Source: CAJQQK01 sp963696075
GTDB lineage: Bacteria > Pseudomonadota > Alphaproteobacteria > Rhizobiales > Hyphomicrobiaceae
Reading direction: 5' to 3'
Length of the DNA: 64,000 nt
Assembly: GCA_963696075.1 (NCBI GenBank)
Contig: CAVOJD010000026.1
Coordinates: 124,001-188,000 of the forward strand
Positions 36,573-46,006 of the stretch are shown in pieces; positions within the stretch are counted from its first letter, which is position 1; every line of letters begins with the position of its first letter. Below the pieces are notes generated by a model that worked only from the letters and a program-made list of their open reading frames with translations, did not search any database and was not told the DNA's origin. Position numbers and translations under genes: made by a program.

Positions 36573-37673
36573 CTACCCCCGCTGATCGGCCGGCTCGAGC
36601 GCCCGGCGCATCATCACCAGTTCACTGAAATTCTCGAAGTTGATGTAGCCCGCCAACTGGCCCGCCGGATTAACGACCGCAACCATCACCACATGCTTCA
36701 TCTGCAGCAGTTTCTGGATCTCCGACAGCGGCGCCCCCTCCCGCACATGATCGACGTCGCGGATCATCACGTTGGCAATCCTCGTCTGCCCGCCCGTGGC
36801 CCGCAACCCCTCGATCAGAGCCTCACGGGTCAGCACACCCTCGAGCCGGTTGTGCTGATCGACGATGGGAAATTCCTGCTGCGTCGTCTCCAGGAGCTTT
36901 CGCGCGGCCTGATCCAGATCATCCTGCGCATTGAGCGTCTCGAACTGCGTGATCATCGCATCTCGGGCCGAATAGCCCCGGGTGAGAAAACTGGATTCGA
37001 CCACATCCGCCTCCCCCGAGGCCGCCAGAAAGATGAACAACGCAATCAGAATGAGCAACGGATTGCCAAGCAACCCAAGCACGCCGAACAGGATCGCAAT
37101 CGCCTGCCCGACGCCGGCCGCCGCCCGCGTCGCCTTGTGATAGCTCATCGACAACGCCAGCAACGCCCTGAGCACCCGCCCCCCATCCATCGGAAACGCT
37201 GGAATGAGATTGAAGACGAACAACACCACATTCGCCAGCGCAACCTGTGAGATCAGATCCCCTGGCGCATACTGCATCTCCTGCAGCCGCGCGATGTTGA
37301 TCTGATCGGGAAACAGCGCGAACAAGAGCCCCGCCAACACCAGATTGACCGCCGGCCCGGCCAGCGCGACGAAGATTTCCTGAACCGGCTCCTCCGGCAT
37401 CCGTTCCAGCGAAGCAACCCCACCGATCGGGAGAAGCGTGATGTCCGGCGTCTTGATGCCGAACTGCCGGGCGGCAAAGATGTGCCCGAACTCATGCATC
37501 ACCACGCAGGCAAACAGGATGACAATGAACGCGATGCCGTAGACCGCAGCCTGCGGGCCGCCCTGCATCCAATAGATCGTCGCGATCCACGCCAGCAGAA
37601 TAAGAAACGTGAAGTGGACGCGCACAGACGTCCCCGCCACCTCAAACAACCTGACCGAACCGCCCGCGACCAT
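36573..37673 (-). CDS. Site-2-type zinc metalloprotease with CBS domains
   Basis: 366 residues. M50 motifs: VMHEFGHIFAARQFGIKT (HExxH) and FNLIPAFPMDGGRVLRALLA (second metal site), in a membrane domain of about residues 1-220. The C-terminal 140 residues are a tandem CBS pair (RDAMITQFETLNAQDDLDQA; NVMIRDVDHVREGAPLSEIQ), which would sense adenine nucleotides. It resembles Rip3/SpoIVFB-like intramembrane proteases; the anti-sigma or other target is unknown. Confidence 0.85.
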   Translation of the reverse strand: MVAGGSVRLFEVAGTSVRVHFTFLILLAWIATIYWMQGGPQAAVYGIAFIVILFACVVMHEFGHIFAARQFGIKTPDITLLPIGGVASLERMPEEPVQEIFVALAGPAVNLVLAGLLFALFPDQINIARLQEMQYAPGDLISQVALANVVLFVFNLIPAFPMDGGRVLRALLALSMSYHKATRAAAGVGQAIAILFGVLGLLGNPLLILIALFIFLAASGEADVVESSFLTRGYSARDAMITQFETLNAQDDLDQAARKLLETTQQEFPIVDQHNRLEGVLTREALIEGLRATGGQTRIANVMIRDVDHVREGAPLSEIQKLLQMKHVVMVAVVNPAGQLAGYINFENFSELVMMRRALEPADQRG

Positions 37674-37717
37674 GCCCTACCCACCTTCAATCGACGTCGT
37701 TGCACACAAGGAGCGCA

Positions 37718-38275
37718 TCATCCTTGCGCGATCTCGTGCACATGGACGTCCTGGCCGGAATGCCGCTTGAGAATGTCCAGCGCCTTGGCTTCTCGTGCCG
37801 CATCCCACACCCTGACCCACAGAATTAGTCCGCCATTGTCGAGCTGCCGCTGAATATGATCCGCGTGGCTCTTGCCGATCATCCGCGCAAGCAACGCCCC
37901 GATCCCGCCACCGGCAGCACCGCCAGCCACCGCTGCCGCAGCAATCGCCACGATGCCGCCACCGGCTGCCGCGACCGGTCCCATCAACACACCCGCCCCG
38001 ACATAGATCAACGCCCCGATCACCGCCCCTTCCGCATCCCCAATCGCCTCGGGCGACACATAGGCAGCGGAGGGAACGTCCGGATCATCTTCCAGTTCGG
38101 ACACCTTCCGGTAGCGCCGGCCAAGCTTCTCCGTCACCGCCGCCTCACTGGCCAGCAGGCTCAACTCGGCCCGATCGAAACCCGAAACAAGCAACTCATC
38201 AATCGCTGCCTGCATCGTCTCTTCGCTGGAAAACACGCCAACGGCTTCACGTACGCCCATCGATTGTTCGCTCAT
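37718..38275 (-). CDS. Glycine-zipper membrane-associated stress protein
   Basis: 185 residues from ATG 38275. The N-terminal half resembles a general-stress (YflT-like) domain (VREAVGVFSSEETMQAAIDELLVSGFDRAELSLLAS); a Gly/Ala-rich hydrophobic core follows (AVIGALIYVGAGVLMGPVAA onward) and the C-terminus returns to a soluble domain. The frame upstream of 38275 is a shadow. It sits in a leftward set of stress genes. Function not established. Confidence 0.65.
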   Translation of the reverse strand: MSEQSMGVREAVGVFSSEETMQAAIDELLVSGFDRAELSLLASEAAVTEKLGRRYRKVSELEDDPDVPSAAYVSPEAIGDAEGAVIGALIYVGAGVLMGPVAAAGGGIVAIAAAAVAGGAAGGGIGALLARMIGKSHADHIQRQLDNGGLILWVRVWDAAREAKALDILKRHSGQDVHVHEIAQG

Positions 38276-38434
38276 CACAGGTCTCTCGATCTCTTGAAAT
38301 TGCGCGCCATCACGCGCGCCAAAAAGGTCCGTGATGGCTCCCTGACGCGCCCCAGCGCGACGAGCGCTTGCCCGGCCCATTGCGCTGAGAACAACACCAT
38401 TGAGGCAGGTGTCATCCCGCCCCCGCAGCCTCAA

Positions 38435-38848
38435 TCAATCCCGCATCACGACCACGCTACACGTCGCATGACGAACGACCCGTGCCGCCGTCGAGCCCAG
38501 GAAATACTGCGTCAGGCCTGGGCGGTGAGACGCAATGACAATCGCGTCGGCCTGCTGCTTTTCAGCTTCATCCAGGATGCCCTGCGAGGGATGGCCGACC
38601 CGCACCACGATCTGCGGCGACAAACCGGCCGCCTTGACAATGCCCTCCAATTGCTCGGTGGCATACTCTTCGCCCTTGTGCTGATAGTCGCCCGGAATAT
38701 GCGCGGCCACGTAATTCGGAATAGCTTCGACGACGCTCAGCACCACGATATTAGCGGGATCGTCGGCAAGCTGTTCCGCGAGCCGAAGCATCGCCGGGGC
38801 TTTTTCGGAATTGGCAACATCGATTGGAACAAGAACCTTTTTGTACAT
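38435..38848 (-). CDS. Universal stress protein (UspA family)
   Basis: 137 residues from ATG 38848, with AGGACTG upstream. UspA fold: MYKKVLVPIDVANSEKAP, the ATP-loop-like VRVGHPSQGILDEAEKQQAD, and AIVIASHRPGLTQYFLGSTA ending VVRHATCSVVVMRD, matching the nucleotide-binding Usp subclass. Neighbour genes are the glycine-zipper protein downstream and an ABC exporter upstream. Confidence 0.85.
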   Translation of the reverse strand: MYKKVLVPIDVANSEKAPAMLRLAEQLADDPANIVVLSVVEAIPNYVAAHIPGDYQHKGEEYATEQLEGIVKAAGLSPQIVVRVGHPSQGILDEAEKQQADAIVIASHRPGLTQYFLGSTAARVVRHATCSVVVMRD

Positions 38849-39021
38849 GATGTCAGTCCTCAATTGCGCACGCATCGATCGGGTCCGATCCGGCCATGAC
38901 GCGCGCCTCGACCGGTATCGGTTCGCCAAAGGATCAGAATACTGAGCCCCGGTTCGCCAGCCCGCATTGAGGCAAATCAAACGTGCGTATGGCCCCAACC
39001 CCGCGAAACCATCCGCGTTCC

Positions 39022-40149
39022 TCACTGCATTGTCGAAATCGAACGCCGGAACAGCGCGAGACTGGCGAAGAAGAAGGCACTGCCAAGCCCCGCCATCGCA
39101 ACGAGCTGCGGCCACACCGCATCAAGTCCCGCGCCGCGAAAAACGATCGCCTGGCTGTAGGCCATGAAGTGGCGTGACGGCAGCGCCAGCGTGATCGGCT
39201 GCAACCAGGCCGGCTGGCTCTCGATTGGCGTCATACCGCCCGACAACATCATCATCGGCATAATGACCAGCAACATCAAGAGCGCGAACTGCGCCATCGT
39301 CCGCGCGATCGTACCGAGGAAGATGCCGATCGCTGCAGCCGAAAACAGGTAGACGAACGCGCCCGTGAACAACAACCCGCGCGACCCGGCAATCGGCACC
39401 CCGATCCCCCATTCCACGACCACCGCCATCGCCACCGCGAACGCAATCATGATGACCAGCCCGTTTGCGAGCACCTTCGCCGTCGCAATCTCCAGCGCCG
39501 AAAGTGGCATCACCAGGAGATGCTCGATCGTGCCATGCTCCCGCTCCCTCAGGAACGCTGCCCCGGTCAGCGCAATCGTCAAAATCGAGATCTGATCAAG
39601 CAGCGCCACGACGGATTCAAACCACGCCTGTGTGCCGTTAGGATTGAACGCGCGTCGCAAGATCAACCCGACCGGCAAGGCCTGTTCCGCACCGTGCTGT
39701 TCGAGATAGTGGGCGAGTTCCTGTTCCAGCATCTGCTGGATATACCCCGCCCCCGTGGCCGCCAGAATGACCGCCGTGGCATCGACATTAAGCTGCAGCT
39801 GCGGCCGTCGCCCTTGGCGGATATCGGCTTCGTATCTCGGCGGCACCACCACAACGAACGTAAACCGGCTCTGGTCGATGGCATCATCAAGCTCATGCGC
39901 GCCGATCAGCACCGGTGCCTGGAAGTAGGGCGGTGTCAGCGACGCCATGAGCCGGCGCGAGAGCTGCGAGCGATCCTCATCCACGAACGCGACCGATGCG
40001 TTGTTCACCGCCTCCGAATGCCCCGTCGCCCGCAACAAGAGCCCAGGCCCGAAAGCCCAGAAGATCAGCAGCACCATCACGGTATCGCGCAACAGGCTGC
40101 GAACTTCCTTGGTGCCGAGCCAGTAGATGTTGGAGAACCGCCGAAACAC
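39022..40149 (-). CDS. ABC-2 type permease of the RbbA-like exporter
   Basis: 375 residues from GTG 40149, with AGGAGACAT upstream; the longer frame overlaps the ATPase gene. One N-terminal membrane segment, a large extracytoplasmic domain (about 50-180), then five membrane segments with ABC-2 features (LREREHGTIEHLLVMPLSALE; MMMLSGGMTPIESQPAWLQP). The start is 1 nt from the ATPase stop, so the two are co-translated. YhhJ/YbhS-type partner. Confidence 0.85.
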   Translation of the reverse strand: MFRRFSNIYWLGTKEVRSLLRDTVMVLLIFWAFGPGLLLRATGHSEAVNNASVAFVDEDRSQLSRRLMASLTPPYFQAPVLIGAHELDDAIDQSRFTFVVVVPPRYEADIRQGRRPQLQLNVDATAVILAATGAGYIQQMLEQELAHYLEQHGAEQALPVGLILRRAFNPNGTQAWFESVVALLDQISILTIALTGAAFLREREHGTIEHLLVMPLSALEIATAKVLANGLVIMIAFAVAMAVVVEWGIGVPIAGSRGLLFTGAFVYLFSAAAIGIFLGTIARTMAQFALLMLLVIMPMMMLSGGMTPIESQPAWLQPITLALPSRHFMAYSQAIVFRGAGLDAVWPQLVAMAGLGSAFFFASLALFRRSISTMQ

Positions 40150-40150
40150 A

Positions 40151-43000
40151 TCATGTCTCCTGTTTGCGCAGGAAGAAAGCTGCGATCGCCAGAAAAACCG
40201 GCACAAAGCAGGCAAGCGCCAGGATATCCGGCGCAAGCTCCCGCAACGACAGCCCCTTGGTGAAGGCGCCAACACTCATGTGCATGTAATAGGTCGTCGG
40301 CCACAGCATCCCGATCACCCGCGCACCGCCTTCAAGCGAGGAGACCGGCTGCAGAAATCCCGAAAACAGGAACGTTGGCATCAGCGACAGGATCGCCGTC
40401 GCAAAAACGGCCGCTACCTGGCTTGACGTAAACGTTGCAATTACCAGCCCGTACCCGGTCGTCGCCGCCGCATAGACCAGCGCCCCGATTGCAAGCGCGA
40501 TGAAACTGCCCTTGAGCGGCACCCCGAAAAGGAACACCACGATGAAGGCCATCAGCAAGAAGTTGGCCATCGTGATGGCAATGTAGGGCAACTGCTTGCC
40601 GACCAGAAACTCCAGCCGATGACTGGGCGTGACGTAGAAGTTCGTAATCGTCCCGATTTCCTTCTCCCTGACGACACTGACCGCCATCAGGATTGCCGGG
40701 AACAGGATCAACAACATCGCCGGCACCGCCGGCCCGATCGCATAGATACTCTCGAATGTCGGGTTGTAGAGATAGCGCGTCGCGATCTCGACGCCGCGCT
40801 GAAAGCGCACTGGCCCCGGCGCCGTCTTGCTCATCTGCTCCAGATAGGCCGCATGAACGCCCGCCACATAGCCCTCAATCGTCGATGCACGCATCGTATT
40901 GGCGCCGTCGATCCATGCCGACACCTGCGGCCGTCCACCCCGCTTGAGGTCACGCCCGAACATTGGCGGAATTTGCAGCGCGACAGAGATCGCATTGGTG
41001 CGAAGGCGCGCTTCAAGATCTTCGACGGATAAAAGCGCCGCACCTTCCGCGAAATAGCGTGATCCGGCAAAAGCCTCGACATAGGAGCGGCTCGCAGGCG
41101 TCCGGTCCTGGTCGAGTACTGCGAACTGAACCCGGTCGACATCCGTCGTGATGCCGTAGCTGAAGATGAACAGCAGGATCGTGCTGCCAATGAAGGCGAA
41201 GCCAAGCCGCACGGGATCTCGCAGCAACTCCTTGCTCTCCCGCACCGCATACGCCCAAAGCCGCCCCAGGCTCAGCGCCTTATGGGCGCCTCCCGTTGCC
41301 CTGGCTGCAGCCGTGGCGGTAGCCTTGTCGTCGCTCCCCCGGCCGGCGTCTTCCCCGCCTCCCTCCTGGAGCCCGCTCAGTGCTTTGACGCCATCTCCCC
41401 CCGACACCATCTCGGCATCGGGCGCCTCAGCCAGCGCATCCTCCATGTAGGCGATGAACGCCGCCTCCAGCGACGCCGCGCCCTTGGCCTCGACCAGTTC
41501 CCCCGGTTGCCCCACCGCCAGCACGCGCCCCGCATGCATCAGCGAAATCCGGTCGCACCGCGCCGCCTCCGACATGAAGTGCGTCGAGATGAAGATCGTC
41601 ACGTTTTCATCGCGCGACAGCTCACCCAGCACGCGCCAGAATTCATCACGCGCCTGCGGATCAACTCCCGACGTCGGCTCATCGAGGATCAGCATTTCCG
41701 GTTCGTGCAGGATCGCGACCGCAAGCGACAATCGCTGCCTGACGCCGACCGGCAGCCCGCCCGCAAGCTGATCGAGATAGCGCCCCAGCCCGAAACGGCT
41801 GGTCAGCTCGGATATCCGCACTTCCGCCTTCTTGCGCGGCAGATGAAACAGCCGCGCATGCAGGTTCAGGTTCTGGCGAACCGTCAGCTCCGAATAGAGC
41901 GAGAACGACTGCGACATGTAGCCGACCCGCCGGCGCATCTCGATGCTGCCCGCATCGACCGCCTGCCCGAACAGATAGGCTTCCCCTGACGACGGCGCCA
42001 ACAACCCCGTCAGCATCTTCATCGTCGTCGTCTTGCCGCACCCGTTGGAGCCGAGAAACCCGAAGATCTCGCCCCGCCCAATCGTGAAATCAACATGATC
42101 GACAGCCGTGAAATCACCGAACCGTCGCGTCAGCCCCTTGGCAACGATCGCAGCATCCTGCCCTTGCCCCTCCCCGGACGGCTTGCGCGGCGCGATCACG
42201 AGATCCTTGACCTCACGATCCTCCTTGCCCGGCAGCAACGCGACATAGGCCCCCTCAAGATCGTCACTCCCCGCCGCAGCCTTCAGCGCGTCCGGACTGC
42301 CCGTCCCGATGATCCGCCCCGCATCCATCGCAATCAGCCAGTCGAACGCCTCCGCCTCCTCCATGTAGGCTGTCGAGATCAGCAGGCTCATGCGCGGATA
42401 CTCGTCCTTGATCGAGCCGATCAACTCCCAGAACTGGCGTCGCGACAGCGGATCGACGCCGGTCGTCGGCTCGTCGAGGATCACGAAATCCGGCTGGTGA
42501 ATGAGCGCACAACAAAGCCCGAGCTTCTGCTTCATGCCCCCGGAAAGCTTGCCCGCCGGCCGTTCGAGAAACGGCTTCAGGCCCGTCGCCTCCGTCAGAA
42601 GATCGATCCGGCTCTCGCGCTGCGTGCGCGACAGTTCGAACAGGTCGGCGAAGAAAGCCAGGTTCTCTGCAATACTCAGTTCACCATAGAGGTTCTTGCC
42701 AAGCCCCTGCGGCATGTAGGCAATGCCTGGGCCGACCCGGCGGCGATGATCTGCCCGCCCCATGTCACCGCCGAGAACCTCAAGCGTTCCCGACTGCAGC
42801 TTGCGCGCACCGGCAAGCAGCGCGAGCAATGTCGACTTGCCCACACCGTCCGGCCCGATCAGACCGACCATGCGCCCCGTCGGAATATCGAGATCGATCG
42901 CATCCAGCGCCCGCGCCCCACGATAGCTGTGCGTGAGATCGCGCACCCGCGCGACACGTTCCGCCTCTTTGAGAACCTCACCATCAAGCATGGTGAGCAC
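40151..43000 (-). CDS. Fused ABC ATPase x2 and permease (RbbA/YhiH-like)
   Basis: 949 residues from GTG 43000 (or ATG 42991). Two ABC ATPase domains: first Walker A GPDGVGKST with signature LSGGMKQK and LDEPTTGVD; second GSNGCGKTT with LDEPTSGVD, but its signature reads LAGGLPVGVRQRL. A C-terminal ABC-2 permease domain follows (about 580-949, FIGSTILLFIFSYGI). It forms with the next permease gene and the upstream HlyD protein a multidrug or envelope exporter. A Gly/Asp-rich linker at about 545-570 joins the parts. Confidence 0.87.
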   Translation of the reverse strand: MLTMLDGEVLKEAERVARVRDLTHSYRGARALDAIDLDIPTGRMVGLIGPDGVGKSTLLALLAGARKLQSGTLEVLGGDMGRADHRRRVGPGIAYMPQGLGKNLYGELSIAENLAFFADLFELSRTQRESRIDLLTEATGLKPFLERPAGKLSGGMKQKLGLCCALIHQPDFVILDEPTTGVDPLSRRQFWELIGSIKDEYPRMSLLISTAYMEEAEAFDWLIAMDAGRIIGTGSPDALKAAAGSDDLEGAYVALLPGKEDREVKDLVIAPRKPSGEGQGQDAAIVAKGLTRRFGDFTAVDHVDFTIGRGEIFGFLGSNGCGKTTTMKMLTGLLAPSSGEAYLFGQAVDAGSIEMRRRVGYMSQSFSLYSELTVRQNLNLHARLFHLPRKKAEVRISELTSRFGLGRYLDQLAGGLPVGVRQRLSLAVAILHEPEMLILDEPTSGVDPQARDEFWRVLGELSRDENVTIFISTHFMSEAARCDRISLMHAGRVLAVGQPGELVEAKGAASLEAAFIAYMEDALAEAPDAEMVSGGDGVKALSGLQEGGGEDAGRGSDDKATATAAARATGGAHKALSLGRLWAYAVRESKELLRDPVRLGFAFIGSTILLFIFSYGITTDVDRVQFAVLDQDRTPASRSYVEAFAGSRYFAEGAALLSVEDLEARLRTNAISVALQIPPMFGRDLKRGGRPQVSAWIDGANTMRASTIEGYVAGVHAAYLEQMSKTAPGPVRFQRGVEIATRYLYNPTFESIYAIGPAVPAMLLILFPAILMAVSVVREKEIGTITNFYVTPSHRLEFLVGKQLPYIAITMANFLLMAFIVVFLFGVPLKGSFIALAIGALVYAAATTGYGLVIATFTSSQVAAVFATAILSLMPTFLFSGFLQPVSSLEGGARVIGMLWPTTYYMHMSVGAFTKGLSLRELAPDILALACFVPVFLAIAAFFLRKQET

Positions 43001-44002
43001 TCACGACTGCGGCTTTTGCGGCCCGGGCGGCGTGAACCGCTTCTCGAGCCAGTCCGGCCACGCCGGCGGGTCCGTGCCCGGCCGGACATAGGCGACGCCA
43101 CGAATACCGGTCTTGACGAAATCGACATGCTTCTCGACGAGCTCCGGCGGCACGCGCACCTTGACGCGAAACACCAGCTTCTCCCGCTCGCTCTGCGTCT
43201 CCACCTGCTTCGGCGTGAACTGCGCCTGCGGCGACACGAACGTCACCTTCGCCGGCACCGCGAAATCAGCCCCATCGATCACGATCCGCGCATCACTGCC
43301 GATCGCCAACCGATGCGCCGCCGCCGCCGGCAGGAAGATCGTCATGTAGATGTCGCCGAAATCAACCAGCGTTATCACTTTGCCGCCGGGCGTCAGCACC
43401 TCGCCCGGTTCCGCCAGCCGGTAGAGCACGCGCCCGAACGTCGGCGCCTCCAGCTTGCAGTCCGCAATCTGGGTCTCGATCTCCGCCTGAACCGCCTTCG
43501 CCGAATCCACGCTGCGCATTTGCGAGACGCGATTGGCCTTGGCCGACGTCAGGTTGGCCATCGCGACATCACGATTGCTCAGCCGCGTGTCGTATGTCTC
43601 CTCGCTCGTGTGCCCGCGCTTCAGGAGATCACTCGCCCGCTCGAGTTCACGCTCGGCGAGCTTCAACTGCGCCGCCGCCTGCGCGATCTGCGCATCCGCC
43701 TGCGCCACCATGCTCTGCGCCCGCGCAACGTCTGCTTCGGCCCTGAGCCGCTGGGCGTCGAGCTGCGCGCTATCGATCCGCGCCAGAAGCTGGCCGGCCT
43801 TGACGAGATCGCCTTCGCGCGCGTCGATCGAGGCAATCCGCCCGGCGAGCTTGGTCGCGACATCAACCTCCGCCGCCTCGATCCGCCCGTTCCCGTAGAC
43901 GATCCCCTCCGGCACGTCCGGCCCGCCATCACGGCTGAGGAAAAACAAGATCGCCGCACCCAACGCGACCACCACCACGCCGGCACTCCGCAAGCTGAGC
44001 AT
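43001..44002 (-). CDS. HlyD-family periplasmic adaptor protein
   Basis: 333 residues from ATG 44002. One N-terminal membrane anchor (LRSAGVVVVALGAAILFFL), a biotinyl-lipoyl-like domain (VDVATKLAGRIASIDAREGD), a long coiled-coil hairpin (about 85-170) and a beta-barrel (GEVLTPGGKVITLVDFGDIY). It would link the RbbA-like inner-membrane exporter to an outer channel. Its TGA is followed directly by the exporter GTG, so they are one operon. A short match to the MITE end lies 26 nt upstream of the ATG. Confidence 0.87.
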   Translation of the reverse strand: MLSLRSAGVVVVALGAAILFFLSRDGGPDVPEGIVYGNGRIEAAEVDVATKLAGRIASIDAREGDLVKAGQLLARIDSAQLDAQRLRAEADVARAQSMVAQADAQIAQAAAQLKLAERELERASDLLKRGHTSEETYDTRLSNRDVAMANLTSAKANRVSQMRSVDSAKAVQAEIETQIADCKLEAPTFGRVLYRLAEPGEVLTPGGKVITLVDFGDIYMTIFLPAAAAHRLAIGSDARIVIDGADFAVPAKVTFVSPQAQFTPKQVETQSEREKLVFRVKVRVPPELVEKHVDFVKTGIRGVAYVRPGTDPPAWPDWLEKRFTPPGPQKPQS

Positions 44003-44471
44003 CACATGATCCACTCCCAATTGCCCACTGAACCGCTCTAATGCCTCCGCATGCTGCCGGCATTGATCGACGTCAACATCTTGCCCCTTTGCCTGCTTTA
44101 ACTTGTATGGACTGCCAGAGGCCCAGCAAAGCCGCCTGGTCCGGCGACGACTGGCAACCGGGACCGGAGGGCGATCTCGACGCTGATACCCGCGTTTACC
44201 CTGGCGCGCGCTTCTCCGGAACGTGCTGCCCGGATCGGCCATCTTGTTCGGGACGGCGAATGCAACCACCTAAATGAAGGCGAATGACGGCCGGTGTAAC
44301 GCAGCAATTCGTGATCCGAGACCTTGCCCGGCACGACTGCACCCATCCACACCCCAAGCCAGCATGAGCCAAACGCCGGATCGACGCCCGGACAGCCGGG
44401 ACACTTTGCTACGGGACACAGGTGCTCATGTCAGGCCCGCTGTTTCCCAGCCGCCCTCTGATGCGAAAGCG
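44003..44471. other. Intergenic region between divergent hlyD-like and secreted-protein genes
   Basis: 469 bp with no supported gene. It contains CTGAACCGCTCT (44028-44039), identical to the 12-bp end of the MITE-like element, and an inverted repeat AATGCC/GGCATT near 44040-44064. Confidence 0.45.
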
Positions 44472-44870
44472 ATGAAAATGCTTTGGAACAACCGCCGCGT
44501 TATCCTTGCCATCTTCGCCATGGTGCTGTCGCTCACGCCGGCGTCAGCCGCCGCCCTCGACGGCGCCTGGAGCGGCGAGGGCATCATCAGGCCGCGATCG
44601 GCGGAGGCAGAACGCGTTCGCTGTCGCGTTTCCTATTCGCGCCTCTCCCAAAAGGTCTATTCCGTCTCGGCAACCTGCGCGTCCGCCTCCAACACCATCC
44701 GCCAGACCGGCGAACTGCTCATGATCCGCCCGAACCTGTTTGTCGGCGACTTCTACAACAAGCAATTCGACATCCGGGGCCGCATTCGCGTTGAAGTGCG
44801 CGGCAACACCCAGGCCGTCACCCTGTCGAGCAGCGACGGCAACGGCAGCCTCCGCCTGCAGCGTCGTTAG
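44472..44870 (+). CDS. Secreted hypothetical protein
   Basis: 132 residues from ATG 44472, with a signal peptide of about 26 residues (cleavage after ASA). The mature part begins LDGAWSGEGIIRPRSAEAERVRC and is beta-rich; two Cys (in RVRCRVSY and SATCAS) probably form a disulfide. No family recognised, though the WSGEG...RVRCR pattern recalls small lipocalin-like periplasmic proteins of Hyphomicrobiales. It ends 17 bp from a convergent gene. Confidence 0.65.
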   Translation: MKMLWNNRRVILAIFAMVLSLTPASAAALDGAWSGEGIIRPRSAEAERVRCRVSYSRLSQKVYSVSATCASASNTIRQTGELLMIRPNLFVGDFYNKQFDIRGRIRVEVRGNTQAVTLSSSDGNGSLRLQRR

Positions 44871-44887
44871 CTAGACCTCAGCCAGCC

Positions 44888-45771
44888 TCACCCGCGCGCC
44901 GATGAGGCATACTTCTTCTCCGCCTCGTAATAGTCGTCAAAGCCGATGCGTTGGCGCAGTTCATCGAACGGCATCATGCGTGGGTCGGGATCGATACCAG
45001 CTTTGAGATCGCCCAGCGTCTCCTTCATCGCCTGCATCGCCGCCGCCATCAGCGCGAGCGGGCTGATCGCAATCGAATAGCCGACATCGCTCAGCTCAGC
45101 CGGCGACAGGATCGGCGTCTCCCCCCCTGCACGAGGTTCGCCATGTGATGGCCGGGTGCCTGGCGTGCGATCTCGCGCATCTCATCGGCCGACTTCGGCG
45201 CCTCGACGAACAGAATGTCGGCGCCGATCTCGCTCGCCGTTTTGACCCGCGCGATCGCCTCATCCAGCCCAAGCAAAGCGCGCGAATCCGTGCGCGACAT
45301 GATCAGGATGTCGCCACCCTCGGCCCTCACTTCCTCTCGCGCATCGACCGCGGCCCGGATCCGGTCTTCCGCCTCCGACCGCTCCACCACCAGCTTGCCC
45401 TTGGTGTGCCCGCACCGCTTCGGCGAGACCTGATCCTCAATCATCACGCAGGCAAATCCAGCCCGCGCATACCCCTTCACCGTGCGTTTCACGTTGAGCG
45501 CGTTGCCATACCCCGTATCCCCGTCGCCGATCACCGGAATATTCACGGCCGAACAGATATTGGCGCCCTGGTCGAGCATCTCCGCATAAGAGATCAGTCC
45601 GAGATCGGGCTCGCCGATCCGCGCCGCCGAAACCGCGAAACCGGACATGAACATTGCCTCAAACCCCGCCTGCTCGATCATCTTCGCCGACAGCGCATCG
45701 AAACAGCTCGGCAAGGTCACGCACCGCGGTTCGTTGAGAATGGCGCGCAGCTTTTGAGCTCTGGAAGTCAT
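44888..45771 (-). pseudogene. Isocitrate lyase/PEP-mutase family enzyme, frameshifted at a C7 tract
   Basis: From ATG 45771 the protein reads as a PEP-mutase/2-methylisocitrate-lyase type barrel: FMSGFAVSAARIGEPDLG, IPVIGDGDTGYGNALNV, MIEDQVSPKRCGHTKGK and DILFVEAPKSADEM. After MANLVQGG the frame derails at the run of seven C (plus strand 45121-45127). The next frame continues ETPILSPAELSDVGYSIAIS and ends ASSARG at the TGA at 44888-44890. One extra G on the coding strand restores about 294 residues. The homopolymer context makes a sequencing error or slippage likely. Confidence 0.8.
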
Positions 45772-46006
45772 GTTACATCCCTGTCTACGGTCAAGATCGA
45801 GCACCTTGATGAAGTAGCATGCCGGCTACCCGTGCACGCGTCCCCCCATCACTCTTGTGAAAATGACACCAGCCAACGGCTGGTGGCAAGCGCCGTCCGC
45901 TTATAGCCTTGCGCTTCCAAGTGGCCGGGTTATGTTGAGTGAACGAACCGGCAGGCGCCTCCTGTGATGCCGCCGCCGTCGTTTCCGATCAGGAGCAAGA
46001 AATCAC

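Noticed and set aside
42095..44041. 648-residue plus-strand frame opposite the ABC exporter and HlyD genes
   Set aside because: Arg/His/Pro-rich shadow of codon bias; the minus strand has full Walker and HlyD motifs.
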